In this document: positions 37,483 to 49,615 of the stretch, in pieces
Layout: each line of letters begins with the position of its first letter
Numbering within the stretch: position 1 is the first letter of the stretch
NCBI GenBank assembly: GCA_029747015.1
Contig: JAKOGI010000822.1
Location: 124,001 to 188,000, forward strand
Length of the DNA: 64,000 bases
Reading direction: 5' to 3'
From: Carnegiea gigantea
Lineage: Eukaryota > Streptophyta > Magnoliopsida > Caryophyllales > Cactaceae
Translations under genes and position numbers: made by a program
The notes under the pieces: model-generated
Database searches by the model: none
Seen by the model: only the letters and a program-made list of their open reading frames with translations
What the model was told of the DNA's origin: nothing

Positions 37483-39021
37483 ATCTCTCTCACTAACACC
37501 GAGCGCCAGCGCAGCATGCCAAATCACCACCCCTATCCAACGGAATGCAAGCAGCAACCACCAGATTGTGCCATCTCCTTTGCCCACACGTTTCCAGATG
37601 GACGGTGTAGATCGATCGAGTTTGTGTATAAATGGAAGATTTCGGCTCCAGAGCTAGGGTTAGAGAGGTATAATCTAAGGTTTGAGTTTTTGGGTTTTCA
37701 TTTATGGTTTTGTTTTCAATTCGAAACTTTAGCCTTCTGGGGTTTGTTCTGTTTTCTTGAAGATTTTCATTCGAATTTATAACAGCCACTTTCAGGCTGA
37801 ATTTGGGGTTTAATTTCGTTCATGCTTTTAAGATTAATGTTAGGTTTTAATTTCATTTTTTTGGGGATCTAAGGTTCGTGCTATGCCTGAAATTCGAATG
37901 TTTAGCTCTGTTTTGGCCTCCAAATGCTTGTAATTTAGTTAGATTTTGTCAATTTCGGGTTGTAATTGCAAGGATTGTATGAACGTTTCAAGAGAAAGGC
38001 TCAGCTTGAGGTTGGTTGATGCATGGTTCAAGGCGTTGTTTCGATTTTCTGCTCCAAATCATCCCCATGGTCTGGGTTTGAATCTTACTCTTCATTCATG
38101 CTTTGTACTTGTTGGATGTTGATGAGAATTCGAAGTCCCTTTGCTCAATTTTGGGTTTTCTTGGTTTAGTTGAATCGATTATGTTCTGATGTTATTTAAA
38201 ATAGCAGATTTTGGATTTCGTAACCTGCTCTGTTTGTGCTCTTCAATTGTGTTTGTTCAGATGATTTTGTTGAGTTGATTTTGCTGGTTGATGTTAGATG
38301 ATTTTTTTTTTATTATATTCTAAGATTTTAGTTAGTTTTTTAGTGCTTAATTTTTATTAATTCAGGATGAATTGATTTGGGTTTTTGTTGCTTATTGCTA
38401 TGTTATTCTGACGTTGTGCTTTTGGATTTGAGCAAATGAGTTTGGAATGCGGATTGAATGGTTGCTTGTTGCTTTGCTGATGGTAATTTGATTGATGATG
38501 ATAATGGGTGTTGGTGGTGTTCGATTTTCTGTTGATAGCTCCCTGCCTCGACTCTGTTTTCCTCTCCCTTGTTTTGGTTGTTTCATGCAACTTTGATTTA
38601 GGATGTTGGTATGGACATAGGAATGGAACCTAGAAGTTAATTCGTGTTGTTGTCATTAAGAGCAGAAGGCTAATTTTTCTTTCTAATGGTGTCAGTTCAC
38701 GTTTTAGTTCTGTTTAATTTTGGTTTTTAGATTCTAGGTTTTAATTTCACTTGAATGGCCGGTTATTGAATTAGTAAGTTCATTTAATTTATGTGATGCC
38801 TAGTTGAATGGTGATGGATGTATTAGGCTGTTAGTTTGAGGGTATTAGTTCTCTTTGAATGATTTAATTTGGTTTAATGTAGCTAACATTAGATTAATTA
38901 GTTAGTCCAATCTTTTGTGACCATAATCTTTTCCATCGTCCCTGTGGAGACGACCCTCAAGTGCGATGACGATAGTCGTATACTTGCGGCTTTTATTTTT
39001 TTCACTCAAAATTATCGAACA
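37029..39021 (+). repeat. 5' LTR of the gypsy element
   Basis: About 1993 bp. It is colinear with 47640-49610 with frequent substitutions and short indels, so the insertion is not recent. A (TC)n microsatellite (37430-37478) is much longer here than in the other LTR. Confidence 0.95.
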
Positions 39022-39027
39022 AGTTTT

Positions 39028-39045
39028 TGGCGCCATTACCAGGGA
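39028..39045 (+). promoter_or_regulatory. Primer-binding site of the gypsy element, tRNA-Asp type
   Basis: TGGCGCCATTACCAGGGA begins 6 bp inside the 5' LTR. It is typical of the Athila/Tat lineage. Confidence 0.85.
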
Positions 39046-39760
39046 CGGCGGTATAAGATTAGGTCGCATTTTATTTTACGTAGCTACTTCAATATTAGGT
39101 TACTTTATTATGTTATTGAGTGGTAGATTTAGTGCATTCCTTGAGTTTTCAAAAATCCAAAAAGATTGGAAAAGCCTAAAATTGAAAAAATAAATTAGAA
39201 AAACTTGAAAACCACAAAAAAAATTGAAACATTTAAAAACCTCAAAAACAAAGTGGCAAGTTTATGCTTCCCTTAGTTTGAGCACTTTTCTTTTTCTTAG
39301 TTTCGTTCCTATTAGGTGCTTATACTTTGACTTACTTTGTTTATTTATTATTAGTTGTGATTTATTTAGTTCATCTCTTGAAAAAGTCCAGAAACCCATA
39401 AAAATTTAGAAAAACTTGAAACTCCCAAAAAAAAATTTGATTGAAAAACTCTAAAAACAAATGACTTAGAATTGGTTTATGGCTTTAGTTGCTCTATTTT
39501 GTTGTTTGAAGTTTTAGAATTGAGTTAGTAATTTAAATTTGGTTTTTGTTGGAATTTGTCTCATTTCCATTTTAGAGATCGATTAACTTTTTGATTTGGC
39601 TACCTTTTGTTTGTAAATCGTCTTTAGGGTTGAGTACTATTTGGATTTGATTTTGTGCGTAAGAAAAGAAAAGAAAAAAAAAATAGAAAATTCAAAAATC
39701 CAAATAAAAATAGGAAGAGAAAAGACCAAAAATAGGATCTTTTGTGAAGTTATGGGGTTT
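39046..39760. other. Gypsy leader, non-coding
   Basis: AT-rich leader between the primer-binding site and gag. It contains repeated AAAACTTGAAA / AAAATCCAAA-type blocks. Confidence 0.6.
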
Positions 39761-39762
39761 AT

Positions 39763-41510
39763 ATGACTAGTTGGGTTAGAGACCCTGAAAATCAAAGACT
39801 CGTTAGGAGTGAGCCCAACCCTGACTCAGAACCCGACCCTAAACCTAAGCTTGAGTTAGAGAATATGGTACAAGAAAGAACTTTGAGTGATATTTTCTAT
39901 CCTCCTAGGATTGCTTTGCCATCATGCTTTGTTATGCTTAATCTTGCATCAAATGTGACCTTCGAATTAAAACCCCATTATATTAAAATGCTCCCTAAAT
40001 TTATAGGTTTAGAGGAAGCTTATTTATTTTTAAGGGAATTCAAAGAAGTTTGTTCTATGATGCATTTCTCTAATATTTCCATTGATATTGTGCGAATAAA
40101 ATTGATTTCTTTTGCTTTAAAAGATTCTGCTAAACGTTGAATGTATGGCTTGGCTGCTAATTCTTTTACTTCTTGGAATGATTTTGTATGATTGTTCTTA
40201 AGAAAATATTTTTCTAATACCAAGACTGTTAAGCTGAGGAATGAAATCAATCAATTTGTGCAACTTGATAGGGAATAATTTTGAAAATATTTTGATAGGT
40301 TCAAAACTTTGTTGGCCCAATGTCCCCATCATGGTTTAGACTAGGCACACTTGTGCCAAATTGTATAAGAAGGACTTGACCAAAAGGCTAGGACCATGGT
40401 AGAGTCCATGTATCAAGGTAGCTTTCTTTCTAAGAGCGCCACAGCTGCTTGGGAGTTTTTAGAAGACTTGGTTGAGAAAAATATACAGTGAGAAACTGCT
40501 CATAATGATAGCCCAAATTCTAGGATTGCAAGGGGTGGGTTGCATTCTGTCTCTGATGTAAGTCACTTGGAGTCTAAGATTGCTGTTTTAGAAAACACGT
40601 TGAAGAGATTATCTCCCCAGATGTCCCAATTATCTCAGACATCTACAGTGTCTTGTTCTCATTGCAAGGCCCTAGATCATTCTTTGAGTACTTGTCCGTA
40701 TTTTGCTCTTCAGTTAGCAACTAAACAAGAGCAAGTGAGTATAGCCTTTCAAAGACCTAAAAATGACCCTTTCTCCACTTATTATAACCCAAGGTGGACA
40801 GATCACCATAACTTTTCATGGAATAGTAGACCAAATGCTATGGTTCCTAACTCTCAACTTGGGTTGTTTCCTAGAAACAACTCCAAACCCATCTCTCATT
40901 TTTCAAATTTCTTTCAGAGACCGATTTTTCAGGTGTACCTAATGCACCTAGACATCCACCTTTTACAGCTCAAGTTTAACCTCTTCTTGGTTATACTGAT
41001 ATTGGTAAATTGGAAAGAAGAATCAATAACAATGTGGAAAGAATGATTAATGCTAACATGGAAAGAATGATAAAAATGATAACCGAATAGTTTTTTCAGT
41101 TAGCATCATCTTCTAGGGAGTCAGATGCTTTTTCGAGTTAACCTGAGGTGAACCCTAAGGGGCATGCCTCTCCTTCTTCTGGTAACCCTAGTGAGCTCAT
41201 GAGGAAAGTGAATGTGGTTATATCTCTCTGTTCTGATCGAGAGGTTGATAATCAAGTGAGACATCTTAGTAAACCTTACAGGTATCCTCACGAATTCTTC
41301 CAAAATTCTTCTTCCTCTTCTCCTCGAGAGACTGGTTCATCCAGTCAGTCAGGGGATACTACTGATAGTGTCCCTAATGCTTCAGATTGTCCTTCCCCTT
41401 CTGAGTCACCTTCTAAGAAAGAGGAGCTTAAGGAGAAAGACTCCTCTGACTCGATAAATTCTTCATCATCTAAGGATTCTTTCTTCCCTTCTTCTTCTGA
41501 GAAAATCTAA
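39763..41510 (+). pseudogene. Gypsy gag, decayed
   Basis: The frame opens at 39763. Visible parts are MVQERTLSDIFYPPRIALPS, FELKPHYIKMLPKFIGLEEA and RIKLISFALKDSAKR up to a stop at 40140. Stop-laden reading continues through CPHHGL and LDQKARTMVESMYQGSFLSK. A later open stretch (40540-41046) carries SHLESKIAVLENTLKRLSPQ and a zinc-knuckle-like CSHCKALDHSLSTCPY. A Ser-rich acidic tail follows at 41148-41510. Several stops sit where Trp is expected in relatives, consistent with G-to-A/C-to-T decay. Gag would form the virus-like particle shell of the retrotransposon. Confidence 0.85.
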
Positions 41511-41630
41511 ATACCTTTACCTTCTTTTCCCCATAGGCTAAAGAAGAAAGATCAAGATCATCTTGAGAAGATGAGATAGACCTTTTCTCAAGTAAAGATC
41601 AACATTCGCTTACTCGATGCTATTTAGTAG

Positions 41631-44600
41631 ATGCCTCTATGTGCTAGATTCTTAAAGGAGCTATGTATGACTAAGAGAGCAACTGGTATACCTAAGAAGG
41701 CTTTCTTAACCTTTGGTGCTTATTCTATCCTTTCTCAGATCCCGGTGAAGTATAAGGACCCTGGTTGCCCTACTGTGTCTACAGTCATAGGAGACCAATT
41801 TATTCACAGAGCATTGCTCGACCTAGGGACTAGTGTTAACTTGATACCTTTTACTGAGTATGAGAGACTAGAGTTAGGTGAGCTGAAACCTACTGAGATG
41901 GTCATTCAATTGGCTGATAGATCGACTAGGGTGCCCAGGGGGATAGTCGAGGATGTGTTGATTAGAGTGGGCGAACTCATTTACCCAGTGGACTTTGTTG
42001 TGATTGAAACTGAGAAGGTGTCCAACTTAGTTAGTCAAGTTCCTGTGATTCTAGGACGTCTTTTCTTAGCCACTGCCAATGCTCTCATTAATTACAGGAA
42101 TGGTATGATGAGACGGTCTTTTGGCAACATGACTGTAGAATTGAATATAATTAACATGCAAAGACAGCCTTCTGGATTTGATGATATGCAATTTTCTACT
42201 CTTAACTGGGTAGGAGATTCTGTATTCGATGATACTTTTGATGATGGATTTGCTACTAAGTATGAGTTATTTCTTATAGATGATGAGCTTAAATATGATG
42301 TGTTTGAATTTGATGGCTTGTTCTCTACTGCTGATTGTTTTCTCACTGTTATTTCTGAATCTGCTACTGAATCTATTTTCTCTGTTGCTTTTGAATTGAA
42401 ACCTCTTCTTGACTTTTTGAAGTATGCATTTCTAGGACCCGATGAATCCTTACATGGTATAATTGCTTCTGATCTAGACTGGGACCAAGAGGAAAAACTG
42501 ATTACTTTACTTAGGGAGAACAAAGAAGCTCTAGGATGGACTTTAGGGGATATCAAGGTATTAGTCCTTCGATTATGCAACATAGAATTCATCTAGAGGA
42601 CAATGCTAAGCCCTACTGTGACTGCCAAAGGCATTTGAACCCTACTTTGCATGACGTAGTTAAAAAGGAAGTGTTCAAATGGTTAGACCATGGGATTATC
42701 TATCCCATTTCTGATAGTGAGTGGGTTAGTCCTGTTCAAGTTGTTCCCAAGAAGATTGGTATTACTATGATTAGGAATGATAAGAACGAGTTAGTCCCCA
42801 CTCAAGTTCAATCTGGGTGGCGTGCGTGTATAGATTATAGGAAATTGAATGTTGCCTCTAAGAAAGACCATTTTTTCCTTCCTTTCTTGGATCAAATGCT
42901 AGAGAGATTGGCTGGACATTCCTTCTATTGCTTTTTAGACGGATATTTCAGTTATACCTAGATCTCTATTGCTCATCAGGATCAGGAGAAGACTACTTTC
43001 ACCTGTCCATTTAGGACATATGCCTTTAGAAGAGTGCCGTTTGGACTGTGCAATGCTCCTGTCACCTTTCAAAGGTGCATGATTATCATTTTCTCAGATA
43101 TAGTGAAGCAATGCATGGAACTTTCATAGATGACTTTTTTGTGTTTAGATCTTCTTTTGATGATTGCTTGTCTAATCTAAGAAAGGTGTTGGAGAGGTGT
43201 AGGGAGATAAAACTTGACTTTAAATTGGGAGAAATGTCACTTCATAGTTAAAAAGGGTATAGTGTTAGGACACATTATTTTTCGAGATGGAATTGAGGTA
43301 GACAAAGCTAAGACTAACCTGATTATTAATCTTTCCCCTCCCACTTGTGTGAAAGAGGTACGGTCTTTTCTTAGACATGTTGGCCTTTATCGTCATTTTA
43401 TTAAGGACACTAGTAAGATTGCAAAGCATTTATTCAATTCGCTAGCTAAGGATGTGTCATTTCATTTCTCGGAAGAGTGTCTTGAGGCATTTTCTAAGCT
43501 TAAGGAGGTCTTAATCTCTGCTCTTGTTCTTCATCGTCCTATCTGGGGAGAACCATTTCAGTTGATCTGTGATGCATCTAATTATGCTATTGGGGTTATT
43601 TTAGGACAGTGTATTGATAAGAAACCCCATGTTATTTACTGTGCTAGTCACACGTTGAATGATACACAACTTAATTACACTATTACTAAGAAAGAATTCT
43701 TGGATGTGATCTTTAGTTTTGAAAAGTTTAGACCCTTTATGATTGGGTCTCATGTGGTTGTTTATATTGACCACTCTGCTCTTAAGCACCTTCTTTCTAA
43801 GAAGGGTGCAAGCCTAGACTTGTGAGATGGATTTTGCTTTTGTAAGAATTTGACTATGAAATAAAGGATAAGGAAGGTTCTGAGAACCTTGTAACTGATC
43901 ATCTGTCTAGGATCTTCTATGATAGAGAGAGTGAGTCCAGTGTTTCTGAGTGCTTCCCCGATGAGCAATTATATGCTGTTCACTCTGATCCTTATTATGC
44001 TGATATTGTGAACTGCTTAGTTGTTGGTAGGATCCCTGAGGGTTGGACTAGAAATGACAGAGATAGATTCTTCCACCTTGTAAAATTCTTTATTTGGGAT
44101 GACTCTTATCTGTTTAAGTACTGCTCTGACTAACTCTTTAGGAGGTGCATTCTTGATCATGAGGTGAGAAATGCCCTTTCTTTTCGTCATGACCAGGCAT
44201 GTGGGGGCATTTTAGTGGTAGGAAAACAGCAACCAAGGTTTTTCAATGTGATTTTTACTGGTAGGAGTGTTCATCGGTCCAAGACCGGACCGGACCGGCT
44301 GGATCGAGGACCGAAAAATGCTAGGGAGAGGACCGAGGACCGGACCGATCGGAATCAAAACGAGGGGAAGATTGAGAATGGAATAAAGGAAATCAGACCA
44401 AGTAAACGATAAATCAAACTAAAAGCTACAATAGTCAAGACCTAGAAAAATCAAAGAACTCATGGCCGAAAATGGCCACAATCAACAACCCTGAACAATC
44501 GAACACAAAACCAACCAAAGATAGAGTGAGAACTTCAATTCATCTTTCAAATGACACATCGTTTACTCAAGTACCAAATCTGATATCACGATAGCCATCA

Positions 44601-46240
44601 AACCATTGCAAGTTGCAACACAGGCGAATTAACATCTCAGATTTCAGTTCTGAAAACCCTAGAAAACAAATCATACAAAAACCCTAGAAAATTCAAATTA
44701 CAACCCAAAATAATACAATCAACAAATCTAAGCATGCCTCAACCAAATTACACGCCACACCGGAAGGCGGAAGCCACCAGCCGTTGGCTGGTGGAGAGGA
44801 GAGCAGATCGAGCCTCGAGGCAGTCATGCAGTCACGCAGAGACGAGAGGCAGAGCAGATGCGAAGCAGACACTCGAGAGGGAGGGTAGAGAGTACAGAGC
44901 GAGAGCTGAGCGAGGACAGACAAGAGATTGAGCAGAGAAGAAGAAAATGACTGGAGTGGAGAATGGAGATTGGAGAATGGAGACTGAGAACTCGAGAAGG
45001 AGAAGTGAGAAATGCGAAAGAAGAAAGGGCAACACGCAATATGGCAACAGGCTAATCGGGGGAAAAAGGGTGAAAAAAAATTTTAATTCAAATCGGTCCG
45101 GTCCGGTCCAGTGACCGGTCTGGCCGGTCCAAACCCAGACCGAACCGAAGACCGAAAACAAAAATGGACAGGACCAAGGACTGGATCGAAAGACCTCAGT
45201 CCGGTCCGGTCCGGTCTGCACCAGTCTTCCGGTCGGTCCGGTCCTGGACCATTTAGTGAACACCCCTATTTACTGGCCTACTTTGTTTAAGGATGCATTT
45301 GAGTACTGCAAGAGTTGCCCTAGATGCTAGCAGTTGCATAGAATAAGCAGGAGAAATATGATGCCATTGAATTCCATCATTATTGTAAAGGTTTTTGGTG
45401 TGTGGGGTATTGACTTTATGGGACCATTTCGACCTTTCTTTTAGGAATGAGTACATTTTATTAGTTGTGGACTATGTTTCTAAATGGGCTGGGGCCATCC
45501 CTTCCAGGACCAATGAAGCTAAGGTCATTGTGAAATTCTTTACGGAGAACATTTTTACTCGATTTGGTATAACCCGTGCTATCATTAGTGATCAGGGAAC
45601 TCATTTTAATAACATGTCTTTTGATGCTTTACTGAAGAGGTATTCGATAGTCCATAGGCTTGCTATTCCCTGTCATCCCTAAACCAGGGGCCAGGTTAAA
45701 GTATCCAATTGGCAGATCAAACAGATTTTAGAGAAGACAGTGAGTAGGAATAGGAAAGACTGGGCTGACAGGCTACTGGATGATCTTTGGGCATATAGGA
45801 CGACTTTCAAAACTCCCTTAGGTATATGACCTTGTACAGTAGTTTATTGTAAGTCTTGTCATTTACCTGTGGAGATAAAGCATAAAGTTTGGTGGGCTAT
45901 TAAGAAGCTTAATTATGACTTGACTGAGGCGGGTAAGGAGAGACAACTGCACCTGGGTGAGCTTGATGAGATTAGAGATGAGGCTTATGAGAGTGCTCGA
46001 TCTTACAAAGAGAGGGCGAATTTGTTTTACGATTGACATATTTTTAGAAAAGAGTTTACCCCAGGAATGAAAGTACTCTTATATGACTCTAAGTTCCATT
46101 TGTTTCTAGGAAAATTGAGGTCCTGATGGACGGATCCTTATATTGTCTCACATGTTTTTCCCTATGGTGCAGTTGAAATTCAGGACCCTGAGAGTGGTGC
46201 TACCTTCAAAGTGAATGGCCAGTGTTTGAAACAATTTCTG
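41631..46240 (+). pseudogene. Gypsy pol: protease, RT, RNase H and integrase, decayed
   Basis: Protease lies at 41631-42100 with RALLDLGTSVNLIPFTEY (active-site DLGT) and VPVILGRLFLATANALI. A frameshift near 42560 leads to RT: DVVKKEVFKWLDHGIIYPIS, VPKKIGITMI and GWRACIDYRKLN (to 42961, stop), then FIDDFFVF in place of the usual F-x-DD box near 43130. RNase H at 43214-43825 shows LICDASNYAIGVILGQ and YTITKKEFLDVIFSFEKFRP. Integrase has its zinc-binding region near 44150-45330, split by the hAT insertion. Its core is at 45395-45800, with LLVVDYVSKW and IISDQGTHF; the third catalytic residue, expected as Glu, reads Lys in GQVKVSN. A stop immediately precedes that motif. The polyprotein is inactive. 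Confidence 0.9.
44262..45268. mobile_element. Non-autonomous hAT element inside gypsy integrase
   Basis: The ends TAGGAGTGTTCA (44262) and TGAACACCCCTA (ending 45268) are inverted with one mismatch. A perfect 8-bp duplication TTTACTGG flanks them (44254-44261 and 45269-45276). The subterminal parts are saturated with CCGGTCC/GGACCGG repeats. No transposase is encoded; the 143- and 71-residue open frames inside show no recognisable domain. Removing it and one TSD copy restores the gypsy integrase zinc-binding region. Confidence 0.92.
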
Positions 46241-46279
46241 GAGTTGCCGAGCCAAGAAGATGTGGAGTGTCTAATACTC

Positions 46280-47639
46280 CATGAACCGAGCCATGATCGA
46301 TGATTTTGGTGTGAGATAGCTTGGATGTACTTAGCACCCGACCTGGTTTGCAAGAAATTCCTTCTCCTCTTCTCTCTTCTTCTCTTTTCTTCTCCCTTCT
46401 TCTTTGTCTTAGTCCAGTTTCTTTTTGTTTAGTTGATTTCTTTTCTTTTTATATGTTGGTTGCTTTGTTTGAAGTCATGTCCCTTTTGTTTTTGAGTCTT
46501 GTTTTTATTTTTGAACATGTGTTCTCTTTTTTGATTTTTCTTTTCGCTCTTCATGTTTCTTTGCCACTTCCAATGAGGACATTGTGAGATTTTGGTGTGG
46601 GGATGAGGTTCCTATTTGTATGTACTTTTTTTTTGAAAATTTTAAAAAATCCACAAAGATTTTTGTTTTGTTTGTGGAACGTTTGTACTCTTTCTGATTA
46701 GCTTGAATCCCCTGTACTTTGGTTATTAACTTGTATGTAAGCAGGATGTGCATGATAGGTCTCCGACCTCAGTGTGACATTCTAAGCCCTAGTTCTAACT
46801 CCAATTATTCATTATAGATGTATAATCTAATCCTTGTTTACCCTTTCATCATTATCTTTAGGTCTTAGGCTTCCATGAATAATTCTCTCACTTGCTTGTA
46901 ACACGATTACTCTAAAAAAAATAAATAATAAATTAAAATAATGAATAAACAAAAGAAAAAAAAGAGAGAGATGAAATAAAATTTGGAATGACGAGTATCT
47001 TTTTGAGGCATGTGCTACTGGGCGTTACCCTTTGAGGCACGTGCTACTGGGTGTTACCCTTTAAGGCAATACTGCTATTGGTAAAGCTTGCTTCCAATGT
47101 TAATATGTCAATAATGTAGTTGTGTTAGTCAAGTGGAATTGAGTCTAATTTTGATAAATTTAAGCCTTGAAATGATGATACACTTGCACTTGAGCACTGG
47201 GATGGATTTAGAATCTTGATGTATAATGGGGTGAAAAATTAGTGCTTTGACATCATTGATAGGGTAGAGGGCTTTGAAGTACATTCAGTTTATGTGCAGG
47301 TCGATAACTTGGCTACATGGGTGATTTAGTTGATTAGAATGTATATATATCTTTCCCTAAATTTTGTACACATTAGCTTTGAGAAAAAACCAAAAAGTTT
47401 TTCGATTTTATGTTTTTATTTTCTTTTTGGATTTTGTGGGTATTTCACTTGAAAATCCTCATGACATCTCACTCATCCACTTGGGAGACCGAGGGGTTTA
47501 AAGGGCTTGTTGCATGCCCTAAATGCAACTGTAATTCCTATAACAGTGGGTTAGGACTTTTTTCTCTTATTTTTCATTTCCTTGTAGGTAGTTTAGTTAT
47601 TTTACTCAAGGACGAACAAAATCTTGGTGTGGGGGTATT
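46280..47639. other. Non-coding 3' region of the gypsy element
   Basis: Between pol and the 3' LTR. It holds a (TTCTTCTCTTC)n-like pyrimidine tract (46360-46400), two to three tandem copies of a 30-bp unit containing GTGCTACTGGGCGTTACCC (47005-47075), and the polypurine tract just before 47640. Confidence 0.7.
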
Positions 47640-49610
47640 TGTTCGTGCTAAAAATATGTTATCTTTACAATACTTTTATGCCTAATTTATGCTCATCGTA
47701 ATTGTTATTTTTAGATTTTTATTTGATTTTGTTTTGTTTTGTAGGTATTGAATAATTATGGAAGAAATGTAAAAGAAAAAAAAGATGAAAAAAGTGCCAA
47801 AAAAGGAAGAATTGGGCCAAATTGACTCGAACCCAACCCAGATGCCTATTGTCTTTTAACCCAAAAATAATAAAAGGAAATTGAATTGAAAAAAACAACC
47901 TACGCTTTCCCACGCGTGCAGCTCACGTGACTTCTTCCCCCTTTTTATTTCTCATTTTCTTTCTCTTCCCTTTCGGCCCCAGACCCCCGAAAGAACACCT
48001 AAAAACTGGATAGCCCTCCCTGCTCCTCCATCTTCATCTTCACCTTCATCATCTTCTCTCTTTCTCTCTCTCTTTCTCTACCCCATCTCTCTCACCACCA
48101 CCGAATGCCAGCGCAGCATGCCAAAACACCACCCCCATCCAACGGAATGCAAACAGCAACCACCAGATTGTGCCATCTCCTTTGCCCATACGTTTCCAAA
48201 TGGACAGCGTAGATCAATCGAGTTTGGGTATAAATCGGAGATTTCAACTCCAGAGAGAGAGGTATAATCTAGGGTTTGAGTTGTAAGTTTTTGGGCTTTC
48301 ATTTATGGTTTTGTTTTCAATTCGAAGCTTTAGCCTTCTAGGGTTTGTTCTGTTTTCTTGAAGATTTTGATTCGAATTTGTAACAACCATTTTCAGGCTG
48401 AATTTGGGTTCAATTTTGTTCATGCTTTAAAGACTAATATTAGGTTTCAATTTTTCTTTGGGGATCTAAGGTTCGTGCTATGCCTGAAATTCGAATGTTT
48501 AGATCTGTTTTGGCCTCCAAATGCTTGTAATTTAGTTAGATTTTGTCCATTTCGGGTTGTAATCCCAAGAATTGTATGAAAATTTCAAGAGAAAGGCTTG
48601 GTTTGAGGTCGATTGATGCATGGTTCAAGGCCCTGTTTTGATTTTCTACTCCAAATCATCCCCATGGTCTGGGTTTGAATCCTACTCTTCATTCATGCTT
48701 TGTGCTTGTTGGATGTTGCTAAGAATTCAAACTCTCTTTGCTCAATTTCTGGTTTTCTTGGTTTAATTGAATCGATTATGTTCTGATGTTAGTTAAAATA
48801 GTAGCTTTAGGATTTGGTAACTTGCTATGTTTGTGCTCTTCGATTGTGCTTGTTGAGATGATTTTGTTGAGTTGATTTCATTGGTTGATGTTAGATGATT
48901 TTTGTTGATTATATTATGAGATTTTAGTTAGTTTTCTAGTGCTTAGTTTTTATTGATTTAGGATGAGTTGATTTGGGTTTCTGTTGCTTATTGCTCTGTT
49001 ATTCTGATGCTGTGTTTTCGGATTTGAGAAAATGAGTTTGGAACGCTGATTGAATGGTTGCTTGTTGCTTTGGTGCTGGTAATTTGATTGATGATGATAA
49101 TGGCTGTTGAAGGTGTTCGATTTTCTGTTAAGAGCTCCCTGCCTCGGCTCTGTTTTCCCCTCCCCTATTTTGGTTGTTTCATACAACTTTGACTTAGGAT
49201 GTTGGTATGGACATAGGAATGGAACCTGGAAGTTAATTCGTTTGTTGTCATTAAGAGCAGAAGGCTAATTTTTCTTTCTCATAGTGTTACTTCACATTCG
49301 TTCTGTTTAATTTCGATTTTTAGATTCTAGGTTTTAATTTCGGTTGAATGGTGATTGAATTAGTAAATTCATTTAATTTATCTGATGCTTAGTTGAATGG
49401 TGATGAATGTATTGGACTCTTAGTTTGAGGGTATTAGTTCTCTTTGAATGATTTAATTTGGTTTAACATAATTAACATTAGATTAATTAGTTAGTCCAAT
49501 CTTTTATGGCCATAATCTTTTCCACCATCTCTGTGGAGACGACCCTCAAGTACTACGATGACAGTCGTATATTTGCGGCTTTTATTTTTTTCGCTCTAAA
49601 TTATCTAACA
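47640..49610 (+). repeat. 3' LTR of the gypsy element
   Basis: About 1971 bp, matching 37029-39021. It is followed by TATAG and the remainder of the copia integrase. Confidence 0.95.
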
Positions 49611-49615
49611 TATAG

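Larger units (their letters stand above)
37029..49610 (+). mobile_element. Ty3/gypsy retrotransposon (Athila/Tat-type)
   Basis: LTRs of about 2 kb lie at 37029-39021 and 47640-49610, both starting TGTTCGTGCTAA and ending in CA. The perfect 5-bp duplication TATAG flanks them (37024-37028 and 49611-49615). The primer-binding site TGGCGCCATTACCAGGGA (39028-39045) is tRNA-Asp type, and a polypurine tract TGGTGTGGGGGTA lies at about 47625-47637. Gag, protease, RT, RNase H and integrase occur in gypsy order on the plus strand, all with stops or frameshifts. It is inserted in the integrase of a copia element and itself contains a hAT-type insertion at 44262-45268. Confidence 0.95.

Noticed and set aside
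44832..45263. 143-residue minus-strand frame
   Set aside because: It lies wholly inside the non-autonomous hAT element and consists partly of translated GGACCGG repeats.
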